Shown: in pieces, positions 1 through 12,118 of the stretch | Numbering within the stretch: the first letter of the stretch is position 1 | Layout of the letters: each line of letters opens with the position of its first letter | Assembly (NCBI GenBank): GCA_948099385.1 | Contig: CANUEZ040000203.1 | Location: 620,001 to 684,000 of the forward strand | DNA: 64,000 nucleotides | Origin: Fasciola hepatica | Lineage: Eukaryota; Platyhelminthes; Trematoda; Plagiorchiida; Fasciolidae | Direction: 5' to 3' | Made by a program: the position numbers and the translations under genes | Notes under the pieces: model-generated | What the model was told of the DNA's origin: nothing | The model's input: only the letters and a program-made list of their open reading frames with translations | Databases searched by the model: none

Positions 1-291
1 CAATGGTCAGTTCCGTGGTCAAGCTGCATGGAGAATCATATTATACAAATCTACTCTGCTACTGCTCTATTGCATTGTATGAGCAATCTGTGTGGATTGT
101 TCATAAGGGAATGCCTTGGTTTTACTTAGGCCCATAAATAGAGAAGTGATGGAACATAGGATTGGATCGGTGTGCGAGAATTTGGTTGTTACCGTTCAAA
201 GCGAAAGCGAAAGCCGAAGCCAATTTGAGGATTGTGCTATATCATGTATTGTATATGTTGAACAAATCGTTGAGACCCATATCGGATAGCC
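1..291 (+). repeat. Partial satellite unit at left edge
   Basis: The window opens inside a unit at CAATGGTCAG, in the middle of the monomer, so the array continues to the left. The tail carries TTTGAGGATT and ACAAATCGTT. The ACAAATCGTT tail also precedes several units of the 9-unit repeat that follows. Confidence 0.95.
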
Positions 292-3200
292 TTGTGGTTT
301 GGGTGTTCGACTGACATTCGTTCACCCCAACCCTTGTTCGTGTCCCGTGTGGGCTCTGTCCATGTGCAATGCTCATGATTCCCTTAGCGGATCAAACAGC
401 TGTACAGTGCTTCCATCATTTTCAATGGTCAGTTCCGTGGTCAAGCTGCATGGAGAATCATATTATACAAATCTACTCTGCTACTGCTCTATTGCATTGT
501 ATGAGCAATCTGTGTGGATTGTTCATAAGGGAATGCCTTGGTTTTACTTAGGCCCATAAAAAGAGAAGTGATGGAACATAGGAATGGATCGGTGTGCGAG
601 AATTTGGTTGTTACCGTTCAAAGCGAAAGCGAAAGCCGAAGCCAATTTGGGGATTGTGCTATATCATGTAGTGTATATGTTGAACAAATCGTTGAGACCC
701 ATATCGGATAGCCTTGTGGTTTGGGTGTTCGACTGACATTCGTTCATCCCAACCCTTGTTCGTGTCCCCGTGTGGGCTCTGTCCATGTGCAATGCTCATG
801 ATTCCCTTAGCGGATCAAACAGCTGTACAGTGCTTCCATCATTTTCAATGGTCAGTTTCGTGGTCAAGCTGCATGGAGAATCATATTATACAAATCTACT
901 CTGCTACTGCTCTATTGCATTGTATGAGCAATCTGTGTGGATTGTTCATAAGGGAATGCCTTGGTTTTACTTAGGCCCATAAATAGAGAAGTGATGGAAC
1001 ATAGGATTGGATCGGTGTGCGAGAATTTGGTTGTTACCGTTCAAAGCCAAAGCGAAAGCCGAAGCCAATTTGGGGATTGTGCTATATCATGTATTGTATA
1101 TGTTGAACGCAGCGTTGAGACCCATATGGGATAGCCTTGTGGTTTGGGTGTTCGACTGACATTCGTTCACCCCAACCCTTGTTCGTGTCCCCGTGTGGGC
1201 TCTGTCCATGTGCAATGCTCATGATTCTCTTAGCGGATCAAACAGCTGTACAGTGCTTCCATCATTTTCAATGGTCAGTTCCGTGGTCAAGCTGCATGGA
1301 GAATCATATTATACAAATCTACTCTGCTACTGCTCTATTGCATTGTATGAGCAATCTGTGTGGATTGTTCATAAGGGAATGCCTTGGTTTTACTAAGGCC
1401 CATAAATAGAGAAGTGATGGAACATAGGATTGGATCGGTGTGCGAGAATTTGGTTGTTACCGTTCAAAGCGAAAGCGAAAGCCGAAGCCACTTTGGGGAT
1501 TGTGCTATATCATGTATTGTATATGTTGAACAAAGCGTTGAGACCCATATGGGATAGCCTTGTGGTTTGGGTGTTCGACTGACATTCGTTCATCCCAACC
1601 CTTGTTCGTGTCCCCGTGTGGGCTCTGTCCATGTGCAATGCTCATGATTCCCTTAGCGGATCAAACAGCTGTACAGTGCTTCCATAATTTTCAATGGTCA
1701 GTTCCGTGTTCAAGCTGCATGGAGAATCATATTATACAAATCTACTCTGCTACTGCTCTATTGCATTGTATGAGCAATCTGTGTGGATTGTTCATAAGGG
1801 AATGCCTTGGTTTTACTTAGGCCCATAAGTATAGAGGTGATGGAACATAGGATTGGATCGGTGTGCGAGAATTTGGTTGTTACCGTTCAAAGCGAAAGCG
1901 AAAGCCGAAGCCAATTTTGGGATTGTGCTATATCATGTATTGTATATGTTGAACAAAGCGTTCAGACCCATATCGGATAGCCTTGTGGTTTGGGTGTTCG
2001 ACTGACATTCGTTCATCCCAACCCTTGTTCGTGTCCCGTGTGGGCTCTGTCCATGTGCAATGCTCATGATTCCCTTAGCGGATCAAACAGCTGTACAGTG
2101 CTTCCATCATTTTCAATGGTCAGTTCCGTGGTCAAGCTGCATGGAGAATCATAGTATACAAATCTACTCTGCTACTGCTCTATTGCATTGTATGAGCAAT
2201 CTGTGTGGATTGTTCATAAGGGAATGCCTTGGTTTTACTTAGGCCCATAAATAGAGAAGTGATGGAACATAGGAATGGATCGGTGTGCGAGAATTTGGTT
2301 GTTACTGTTCAAAGCGAAAGCGAAAGCCGAAGCCAATTTGGGGATTGTGCTATATCATGTATTGTATATGTTGAACAAAGCGTTCAGACCCATATCGGAT
2401 AGCCTTGTGGTTTGGGTGTTCGACTGACATTCGTTCATCCAAACCCTTGTTCGTGTCCCGTGTGGGCTCTGTCCATGTGCAATGCTCATGATTCCCTTAG
2501 CGGATCAAACAGCTGTACAGTGCTTCCATCATTTTCAATGGTCAGTTCCGTGGTCAAGCTGCATGGAGAATCATATTATACAAATCTACTCTGCTACTGC
2601 TCTATTGCATTGTATGAGCAATCTGTGTGGATTGTTCATAAGGGAATGCCTTGGTTTTACTTAGGCCCATAAATAGAGAAGTGATGGAACATAGGATTGG
2701 ATCGGTGTGCGAGAATTTGGTTGTTACCGTTCAAAGCGAAAGCGAAAGCCGAAGCCAATTTTGGGATTGTGCTATATCATGTATTGTATATGTTGAACAA
2801 AGCGTTGAGACCCATATCGGATAGCCTTGTGGTTTGGGTGTTCGACTGACATTCGTTCATCCCAACCCTTGTTCGTGTCCCGTGTGGGCTCTGTCCATGT
2901 GCAATGCTCATGATTCAATTAGCGGATCAAACAGCTGTACAGTGCTTCCATCATTTTCAATGGTCAGTTCCGTGGTCAAGCTGCATGGAGAATCATATTA
3001 TACAAATCTACTCTGCTACTGCTCTATTGCATTGTATGAGCAATCTGTGTGGATTGTTCATAAGGGAATGCCTTGGTTTTACTTAGGCCCATAAAAAGAG
3101 AAGTGATGGAACATAGGAATGGATCGGTGTGCGAGAATTTGGTTGTTACCGTTCAAAGCGAAAGCGAAAGCCGAAGCCAATTTGGGGATTGTGCTATATC

Positions 3201-4094
3201 ATGTATTGTATATGTTGAACAAATCGTTGAGACCCATATCGGATAGCCTTGTGGTTCGGGTGTTCGACTGACATTCGTTCATCCCAACCCTTGTTCGTGT
3301 CCCCGTGTGGGCTCTGTCCATGTGCAATGCTCATGATTCCCTTAGCGGATCAAACAGCTGTACAGTGCTTCCATAATTTTCAATGGTCAGTTCCGTGGTC
3401 AAGCTGCATGGAGAATCATATTATACAAATCTACTCTGCTACTGCTCTATTGCATTGTATGAGCAATCTGTGTGGATTGTTCATAAGGGAATGCCTTGGT
3501 TTTACTTAGGCCCATAAATAGAGAAGTGATGGAACATAGGAATGGATCGGTGTGGGAGAATTTGGTTGTTACCGTTCAAAGCGAAAGCGAAAGCCGAAGC
3601 CAATTTGGGGATTGTGCTATATCATGTATTGTATATGTTGAACAAATCGTTGAGACCCATATCGGATAGCCTTGTGGTTTGGGTGTTCGACTGACATTCG
3701 TTCATCCCAACCCTTTTTCGTGTCTCTGTGTGGGCTCTGTCCATGTGCAATGCTCATGATTCCCTTAGCGGTTCAAGCAGCTGTACAGTGCTTCCATCAT
3801 TTTCAATGGTCAGTTCCGTGGTCAAGCTGCATGGAGAATCATATTATACAAATCTACTCTGCTACTGCTCTATTGCATTGTATGAGCAATCTGTGTGGAT
3901 TGTTCATAAGGGAATGCCTTGGTTTTACTTAGGCCCATAAATAGAGAAGTGATGGAACATAGGATTGGATCGGTGTGCGAGAATTTGGTTGTTACCGTTC
4001 AAAGCGAAAGCGAAAGCCGAAGCCAATTTGTGGATTGTGCTATATCATGTATTGTATATGTTGAACAAATCGTTGAGACCCATATCGGATAGCC
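292..4094 (+). repeat. Left 9-unit HOR, copy 1 (3803 bp)
   Basis: Units start at 292, 714, 1137, 1560, 1983, 2405, 2827, 3249 and 3672. Markers in order: 292 has TGTCCCGTG, then a CATAAAAAG tail. 714 has CAGTTTCGTGG and a tail with CAAAGCCAAAGCG and GAACGCAGCG. 1137 has TTCTCTTAGC and TACTAAGGCC. 1560 has CGTGTTCAAG and a CATAAGTATAGAGG tail. 1983 has CATAGTATAC. 2405 has CATCCAAACCC. 2827 has TTCAATTAGC. 3249 has GTGGTTCGGG. The first seven recur in the same order 3803 bp downstream. Units 2405, 2827 and 1983 belong to the 422-bp class, as does 292. Confidence 0.85.
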
Positions 4095-7000
4095 TTGTGG
4101 TTTGGGTGTTCGACTGACATTCGTTCACCCCAACCCTTGTTCGTGTCCCGTGTGGGCTCTGTCCATGTGCAATGCTCATGATTCCCTTAGCGGATCAAAC
4201 AGCTGTACAGTGCTTCCATCATTTTCAATGGTCAGTTCCGTGGTCAAGCTGCATGGAGAATCATATTATACAAATCTACTCTGCTACTGCTCTATTGCAT
4301 TGTATGAGCAATCTGTGTGGATTGTTCATAAGGGAATGCCTTGGTTTTACTTAGGCCCATAAAAAGAGAAGTGATGGAACATAGGAATGGATCGGTGTGC
4401 GAGAATTTGGTTGTTACCGTTCAAAGCGAAAGCGAAAGCCGAAGCCAATTTGGGGATTGTGCTATATCATGTATTGTATATGTTGAACAAAGCGTTGAGA
4501 CCCATATCGGATAGCCTTGTGGTTTGGGTGTTCGACTGACATTCGTTCATCCCAACCCTTGTTCGTGTCCCCGTGTGGTTTCTGTCCATGTGCAATGCTC
4601 ATGATTCCCTTAGCGGATCAAACAGCTGTACAGTGCTTCCATAATTTTCAATGGTCAGTTTCGTGGTCAAGCTGCATGGAAAATCATATTATACAAATCT
4701 ACTCTGCTACTGCTCTATTGCATTGTATGAGCAATCTGTGTGGATTGTTCATAAGGGAATGCGTTGGTTTTACTTAGGCCCATAAATAGAGAAGTGATGG
4801 AACATAGGATTGGATCGGTGTGCGAGAATTTGGTTGTTACCGTTCAAAGCCAAAGCGAAAGCCGAAGCCAATTTGGGGATTGTGCTATATCATGTATTGT
4901 ATATGTTGAACGCAGCGTTGAGACCCATATGGGATAGCCTTGTGGTTTGGGTGTTCGACTGACATTCGTTCATCCCAACCCTTGTTCGTGTCCCCGTGTG
5001 GGCTCTGTCCATGTGCAATGCTCATGATTCTCTTAGCGGATCAAACAGCTGTACAGTGCTTCCATCATTTTCAATGGTCAGTTCCGTGGTCAAGCTGCAT
5101 GGAGAATCATATTATACAAATCTACTCTGCTACTGCTCTATTGCATTGTATGAGCAATCTGTGTGGATTGTTCATAAGGGAATGCCTTGGTTTTACTAAG
5201 GCCCATAAATAGAGAAGTGATGGAACATAGGATTGGATCGGTGTGCGAGAATTTGGTTGTTACCGTTCAAAGCGAAAGCGAAAGCCGAAGCCAATTTGGG
5301 GATTGTGCTATATCATGTATTGTATATGTTGAACAAAGCGTTGAGACCCATATGGGATAGCCTTGTGGTTTGGGTGTTCGACTGACATTCGTTCACCCCA
5401 ACCCTTGTTCGTGTCCCCGTGTGGGCTCTGTCCATGTGCAATGCTCATGATTCCCTTAGCGGATCAAACAGCTGTACAGTGCTTCCATAATTTTCAATGG
5501 TCAGTTCCGTGTTCAAGCTGCATGGAGAATCATATTATACAAATCTACTCTGCTACTGCTCTATTGCATTGTATGAGCAATCTGTGTGGATTGTTCATAA
5601 GGGAATGCCTTGGTTTTACTTAGGCCCATAAGTATAGAGGTGATGGAACATAGGATTGGATCGGTGTGCGAGAATTTGGTTGTTACCGTTCAAAGCGAAA
5701 GCGAAAGCCGAAGCCAATTTTGGGATTGTGCTATATCATGTATTGTATATGTTGAACAAAGCGTTCAGACCCATATCGGATAGCCTTGTGGTTTGGGTGT
5801 TCGACTGACATTCGTTCATCCCAACCCTTGTTCGTGTCCCGTGTGGGCTCTGTCCATGTGCAATGCTCATGATTCCCTTAGCGGATCAAACAGCTGTACA
5901 GTGCTTCCATAATTTTCAATGGTCAGTTCCGTGGTCAAGCTGCATGGAGAATCATAGTATACAAATCTACTCTGCTACTGCTCTATTGCATTGTATGAGC
6001 AATCTGTGTGGATTGTTCATAAGGGAATGCCTTGGTTTTACTTAGGCCCATAAATAGAGAAGTGATGGAACATAGGAATGGATCGGTGTGCGAGAATTTG
6101 GTTGTTACCGTTCAAAGCGAAAGCGAAAGCCGAAGCCAATTTGGGGATTGTGCTATATCATGTATTGTATATGTTGAACAAAGCGTTCAGACCCATATCG
6201 GATAGCCTTGTGGTTTGGGTGTTCGACTGACATTCGTTCATCCAAACCCTTGTTCGTGTCCCGTGTGGGCTCTGTCCATGTGCAATGCTCATGATTCCCT
6301 TAGCGGATCAAACAGCTGTACAGTGCTTCCATAATTTTCAATGGTCAGTTCCGTGGTCAAGCTGCATGGAGAATCATATTATACAAATCTACTCTGCTAC
6401 TGCTCTATTGCATTGTATGAGCAATCTGTGTGGATTGTTCATAAGGGAATGCCTTGGTTTTACTTAGGCCCATAAGTATAGAGGTGATGGAACATAGGAT
6501 TGGATCGGTGTGCGAGAATTTGGTTGTTACCGTTCAAAGCGAAAGCGAAAGCCGAAGCCAATTTTGGGATTGTGCTATATCATGTATTGTATATGTTGAA
6601 CAAAGCGTTCAGACCCATATGGGATAGCCTTGTGGTTTGGGTGTTCGACTGACATTCGTTCATCCCAACCCTTGTTCGTGTCCCGTGTGGGCTCTGTCCA
6701 TGTGCAATGCTCATGATTCAATTAGCGGATCAAACAGCTGTACAGTGCTTCCATAATTTTCAATGGTCAGTTCCGTGGTCAAGCTGCATGGAGAATCATA
6801 GTATACAAATCTACTCTGCTACTGCTCTATTGCATTGTATGAGCAATCTGTGTGGATTGTTCATAAGGGAATGCCTTGGTTTTACTTAGGCCCATAAATA
6901 GAGAAGTGATGGAACATAGGAATGGATCGGTGTGGGAGAATTTGGTTGTTACCGTTCAAAGCGAAAGCGAAAGCCGAAGCCAATTTGGGGATTGTGCTAT

Positions 7001-7896
7001 ATCATGTATTGTATATGTTGAACAAATCGTTCAGACCCATATCGGATAGCCTTGTGGTTTGGGTGTTCGACTGACATTCGTTCATCCAAACCCTTGTTCG
7101 TGTCCCGTGTGGGCTCTGTCCATGTGCAATGCCCATGATTCCCTTAGCGGATCAAACAGCTGTACAGTGCTTCCATAATTTTCAATGGTCAGTTCCGTGG
7201 TCAAGCTGCATGGAGAATCATATTATACAAATCTACTCTGCTACTGCTCTATTGCATTGTATGAGCAATCTGTGTGGATTGTTCATAAGGGAATGCCTTG
7301 GTTTTACTTAGACCCATAAATAGAGAAGTGATGGAAAATAGGAATGGATCGGTGTGCGAGAATTTGGTTGTTACCGTTCAAAGCGAAAGCGAAAGCCGAA
7401 GCCAATTTGGGGATTGTGCTATATCATGTATTGTATATGTTGAACAAATCGTTGAGACCCATATCGGATAGCCTTGTGGTTCGGGTGTTCGACTGACATT
7501 CGTTCATCCCAACCCTTGTTCGTGTCCCCGTGTGGGCTCTGTCCATGTGCAATGCTCATGATTCCCTTAGCGGATCAAACAGCTGTACAGTGCTTCCATC
7601 ATTTTCAATGGTCAGTTCCGTGGTCAAGCTGCATGGAGAATCATATTATACAAATCTACTCTGCTACTGCTCTATTGCATTGTATGAGCAATCTGTGTGG
7701 ATTGTTCATAAGGGAATGCCTTGGTTTTACTTAGGCCCATAAATAGAGAAGTGATGGAACATAGGATTGGATCGGTGTGCGAGAATTTGGTTGTTACCGT
7801 TCAAAGCGAAAGCGAAAGCCGAAGCCAATTTGGGGATTGTGCTATATCATGTATTGTATATGTTGAACAAATCGTTGAGACCCATATGGGATAGCC
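4095..7896 (+). repeat. Left 9-unit HOR, copy 2, with internal dimer duplication
   Basis: Units start at 4095, 4517, 4940, 5363, 5786, 6208, 6630, 7052 and 7474. The first seven pair with 292-2827 at a constant 3803-bp offset and share the rare markers CAGTTTCGTGG, TTCTCTTAGC with TACTAAGGCC, CATAAGTATAGAGG, CATAGTATAC, CATCCAAACCC and TTCAATTAGC. The end differs. 6630 again carries CATAGTATAC and 7052 again carries CATCCAAACCC, as if the pair 5786-6629 had been duplicated over 6630-7473. The GTGGTTCGGG unit, which is eighth in copy 1, is therefore displaced to 7474. A unit-loss next to the gain would keep the total at nine. Confidence 0.8.
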
Positions 7897-10431
7897 TTGT
7901 GGTTTGGGTGTTCGACTGACATTCGTTCACCCCAACCCTTGTTCGTGTCCCCGTGTGGGCTCTGTCCATGTGCAATGCTCATGATTCGCTTAGCGGATCA
8001 AACAGCTGTACAGTGCTTCCATAATTTTCAATGGTCAGTTCCGTGGTCAAGCTGCATGGAGAATCATATTATACAAATCTACTCTGCTACTGCTCTATTG
8101 CATTGTATGAGCAATCTGTGTGGATTGTTCATAAGGGAATGCCTTGGTTTTACTAAGGCCCATAAATAGAGAAGTGATGGAACATAGGATTGGATCGGTG
8201 TGCGAGAATTTGGTTGTTACCGTTCAAAGCGAAAGCGAAAGCCGAAGCCAATTTGGGGCTTGTGCTGTACCATGTATTGTATATGTTGAACAAATCTTTG
8301 AGACCCATATGGGATAGCCTTGTGGTTTGGGTGTTCGACTGACATTCGTTCATCCCAACCCTTGTTCGTGTCCCCGTGTGGGCTCTGTCCATGTGCAATG
8401 CTCATGATTCCCTTAGCGGATCAAACAGCTGTACAGTGCTTCCATAATTTTCAATGGTCAGTTCCGTGGTCAAGCTGCATGGAGAATCATATTATACAAA
8501 TCTACTCTGCTACTGCTCTATTGCATTGTATGAGCAATCTGTGTGGATTGTTCATAAGGGAATGCCTTGGTTTTACTTAGGCCCATAAATAGAGAAGTGA
8601 TGGAACATAGGATTGGATCGGTGTGCGAGAATTTGGTTGTTACCGTTCAAAGCGAAAGCGAAAGCCGAAGCCAACTTGAGGATTGTGCTATATCATGTAT
8701 TGTATATGTTGAACAAAGCGTTGAGACCCATATCGGATAGCCTTGTGGTTTGGGTACTCAACTGATATTCGTTCACCCCAACCCTTGTTCGTGTCCCCGT
8801 GTGGGCTCTGTCCATGTGCAATGCTCATGATTCCCTTAGCGGATCAAACAGCTGTACAGTGCTTCCATAATTTTCAATGGTCAGTTCCGTGGTCAAGCTG
8901 CATGGAGAATCATATTATACAAATCTACTCTGCTACTGCTCTATTGCATTGTATGAGCAATCTGTGTGGATTGTTCATAAGGGAATGCCTTGGTTTTACT
9001 TAGGCCCATAAATAGAGAAGTGATGGAACATAGGATTGGATCGGTGTGCGAGAATTTGGTTGTTACCGTTCAAAGCGAAAGCGAAAGCCGAAGCCAATTT
9101 GGGGCTTGTGCTGTATCATGTATTGTATATGTTGAACGCAGCTTTGAGACACATATGGGATAGCCTTGTGGTTTGGGTGTTCGACTGACATTCGTTCATC
9201 CCAACCCTTGTTCGTGTCCCCGTGTGGGCTCTGTCCATGTGCAATGCTCATGATTCAATTAGCGGATCAAACAGCTGTACAGTGCTTCCATCATTTTCAA
9301 TGGTCAGTTCCGTGGTCAAGCTGCATGGAGAATCATATTATACAAATCTACTCTGCTACTGCTCTATTGCATTGTATGAGCAATCTGTGTGGATTGTTCA
9401 TAAGGGAATGCCTTGGTTTTACTTAGGCCCATAAATAGAGAAGTGATGGAACATAGGATTGGATCGGTGTGCGAGAATTTGGTTGTTACCGTTCAAAGCG
9501 AAAGCGAAAGCCGAAACCAATTTGGGGATTGTGCTATATCATGTATTGTATATGTTGAACGAAGCGTTGAGACCCATATCGGATAGCCTTGTGGTTTGGG
9601 TGTTCGACTGACATTCGTTCATCCCAACCCTTGTTCGTGTCCCGTGTGGGCTCTGTCCATGTGCAATGCTCATGATTCCCTTAGCGGATCAAACAGCTGT
9701 ACAGTGCTTCCATAATTTTCAATGGTCAGTTCCGTGGTCAAGCTGCATGGAGAATCATATTATACAAATCTACTCTGCTACTGCTCTATTGCATTGTATG
9801 AGCAATCTGTGTGGATTGTTCATAAGGGAATGCCTTGGTTTTACTTAGGCCCATAAATAGAGAAGTGATGGAACATAGGATTGGATCGGTGTGCGAGAAT
9901 TTGGTTGTTACCGTTCAAAGCAAAAGCGAAAGCCGAAACCAATTTGGGGATTGTGCTATATCATGTATTGTATATGTTGAACGAAGCGTTGAGACCCATA
10001 TGGGATAGCCTTGTGGTTTGGGTGTTCGACTGACATTCGTTCATCCCAACCCTTGTTCGTGTCCCGTGTGGGCTCTGTCCATGTGCAATGCTCATGATTC
10101 CCTTAGCGGATCAAACAGCTGTACAGTGCTTCCATAATTTTTAATGGTCAGTTCCGTGGTCAAGCTGCATGGAGAATCATATTATACAAATCTACTCTGC
10201 TACTGCTCTATTGCATTGTATGAGCAATCTGTGTGGATTGTTCATAAGGGAATGCCTTGGTTTTACTTAGGCCCATAAATAGAGAAGTGATGGAACATAG
10301 GATTGGATCGGTGTGCGAGAATTTGGTTGTTACCGTTCAAAGCGAAAGCGAAAGCCGAAGCCAATTTGGGGATTGTGCTGTATCATGTATTGTATATGTT
10401 GAACGCAGCGTTGGACACATATGGGATAGCC
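7897..10431 (+). repeat. Satellite units with no clear HOR
   Basis: Units start at 7897, 8320, 8743, 9166, 9589 and 10011. 7897 shares the TACTAAGGCC ending with 1137 and 4940. 8743 has a private cluster of four transitions at its head (GGGTACTCAACTGATATTCG). 9166 carries CAATTAG. 10011 carries CATAATTTTTAATGG, shared with 12965 and 14231, and loses one base in its tail (GTTGGACACATATG), making it 421 bp. I see no block order repeated from the left HOR. Confidence 0.8.
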
Positions 10432-10692
10432 TTGTGGTTTGGGTGTTCGACTGACATTCGTTCATCCCAACCCTTGTTCGTGTCCCCGTGTGGGCTCTGT
10501 CCATGTGCAATGCTCATGATTCCCTTAGCGGATCAAACAGCTGTACAGTGCTTCCATAATTTTCAATGGTCAGTTCCGTGGTCAAGCTGCATGGAGAATC
10601 ATATTATACAAATCCACTCTGCTACTGCTCTATTGCATTGTATGAGCAATCTGTGTGGATTGTTCATAAGGGAATGCCTTGGTTTTACTTAG
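10303..10692 (+). other. Longest open frame (129 codons), accidental fusion, not a gene
   Basis: This is the longest open frame in the window. It exists because a 1-bp loss near 10413 (GTTGGACACATATG instead of GTTGAGACCCATATG) joins two short frames that are separated by a stop and frame change in all other units. It begins in the tail of one unit and ends at the usual TAG in CTTAGGCCC of the next. It has no recognisable domain. The Cys-rich stretch it contains is the translation common to nearly every unit. I treat it as chance. Confidence 0.85.
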
Positions 10693-12118
10693 GCCCATAA
10701 ATAGAGAAGTGATGGAACATAGGATTGGATCGGTGTGCGAGAATTTGGTTGTTACCGTTCAAAGCGAAAGCGAAAGCCGAAGCCAATTTGGGGATTGTGC
10801 TATATCATGTATTGTATATGTTGAACAAATCGTTGAGACCCATATGGGATAGCCTTGTGGTTTCGGTGTTCGACTGACATTCGTTCACCCCAACCCTTGT
10901 TATTGTCCCGTGTGGGCTCTGTCCATGTGCAATGCTCATGATTCAATTAGCGGATCAAACAGCTGTACAGTGCTTCCATCATTTTCAATGGTCAGTTCCG
11001 TGGTCAAGCTGCATGGAGAATCATATTATACAAATCTACTCTGCTACTGCTCTATTGCATTGTATGAGCAATCTGTGTGGATTGTTCATAAGGGAATGCC
11101 TTGGTTTTACTTAGGCCCATAAATAGAGAAGTGATGGAACATAGGATTGGATCGGTGTGCGAGAATTTGGTTGTTACCGTTCAAAGGAAAAGCGAAAGCC
11201 GAAACCAATTTGGGGATTGTGCTATATCATGTATTGTATATGTTGAACGAAGCGTTGAGACCCATATGGGATAGCCTTGTGGTTTGGGTGTTCGACTGAC
11301 ATTCGTTCATCCCAACCCTTGTTCGTGTCCCGTGTGGGCTCTGTCCATGTGCAATGCTCATGATTCCCTTAGCGGATCAAACAGCTGTACAGTGCTTCCA
11401 TCATTTTCAATGGTCAGTTCCGTGTTCAAGCTGCATGGAGAATCATATTATACAAATCTACTCTGCTACTGCTCTATTGCATTGTATGAGCAATCTGTGT
11501 GGATTGTTCATAAGGGAATGCCTTGGTTTTATATAGGCCCATAAATAGAGAAGTGATGGAACAGGATTGGATCGGTGTGCGAGAATTTGGTTGTTACCGT
11601 TCAAAGCGAAAGCGAAAGCCGAAGCCAATTTGGGGATTGTGCTATATCATGTAGTGTATATGTTGAACGAAGCGTTGAGACCCATATCGGATAGCCTTGT
11701 GGTTTGGGTGTTCGACTGACATTCGTTCACCCCAACCCTTGTTATTGTCCCGTGTGGGCTCTGTCCATGTGCAATGCTCATGATTCGCTTAGCGGATCAA
11801 ACAGCTGTACAGTGCTTCCATAATTTTCAATGGTCAGTTCCGTGGTCAAGCTGCATGGAGAATCATATTATACAAATCTACTCTGCTACTGCTCTATTGC
11901 ATTGTATGAGCAATCTGTGTGGATTGTTCATAAGGGAATGCCTTGGTTTTACTTAGGCCCATAAATAGAGAAGTGATGGAACATAGGATTGGATCGGTGT
12001 GCGAGAATTTGGTTGTTACCGTTCAAAGCGAAAGCGAAAGCCGAAGCCAATTTGGGGATTGTGCTATATCATGTATTGTATATGTTGAACGCAGCGTTGA
12101 GACACATATGAGATAGCC
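10432..12118 (+). repeat. Units with a two-unit block shared with 12119-12964
   Basis: Units start at 10432, 10855, 11277 and 11697. 10432 carries AATCCACTCTGC, found again only at 12119. 10855 carries GTTTCGGTG plus CAATTAG, again matched at 12542. The block 10432-11276 therefore reappears at 12119-12964, an offset of 1687 bp or four units. 11277 has a 2-bp deletion in its tail (GAACAGGATTGG), giving a 420-bp step. 10855 and 11697 carry the TTATTGTCCCGTG haplotype. Confidence 0.75.

Noticed and set aside
288..312. TAGCCTTGTGG resembles a polymerase III A box and GTTCGACTG resembles a B box
   Set aside because: The two elements are separated by only about five bases, far closer than in tRNA genes or tRNA-derived SINEs. 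The B-box match fails at its last positions and no tRNA fold is present.
303..322. Possible CENP-B box around GTTCGACTGACATTCG
   Set aside because: TTCG, four bases and A fit the known core, but the required CGGG is TTCG here. Three of the four final core bases are wrong.
8153..8405. Minus-strand open frames (also at 9063-9251, 16242-16430, 47965-48153 and 54739-54927)
   Set aside because: They appear only where a chance substitution removes a stop present in the other units. The protein is the reverse reading of the same repeat, with no recognised feature.
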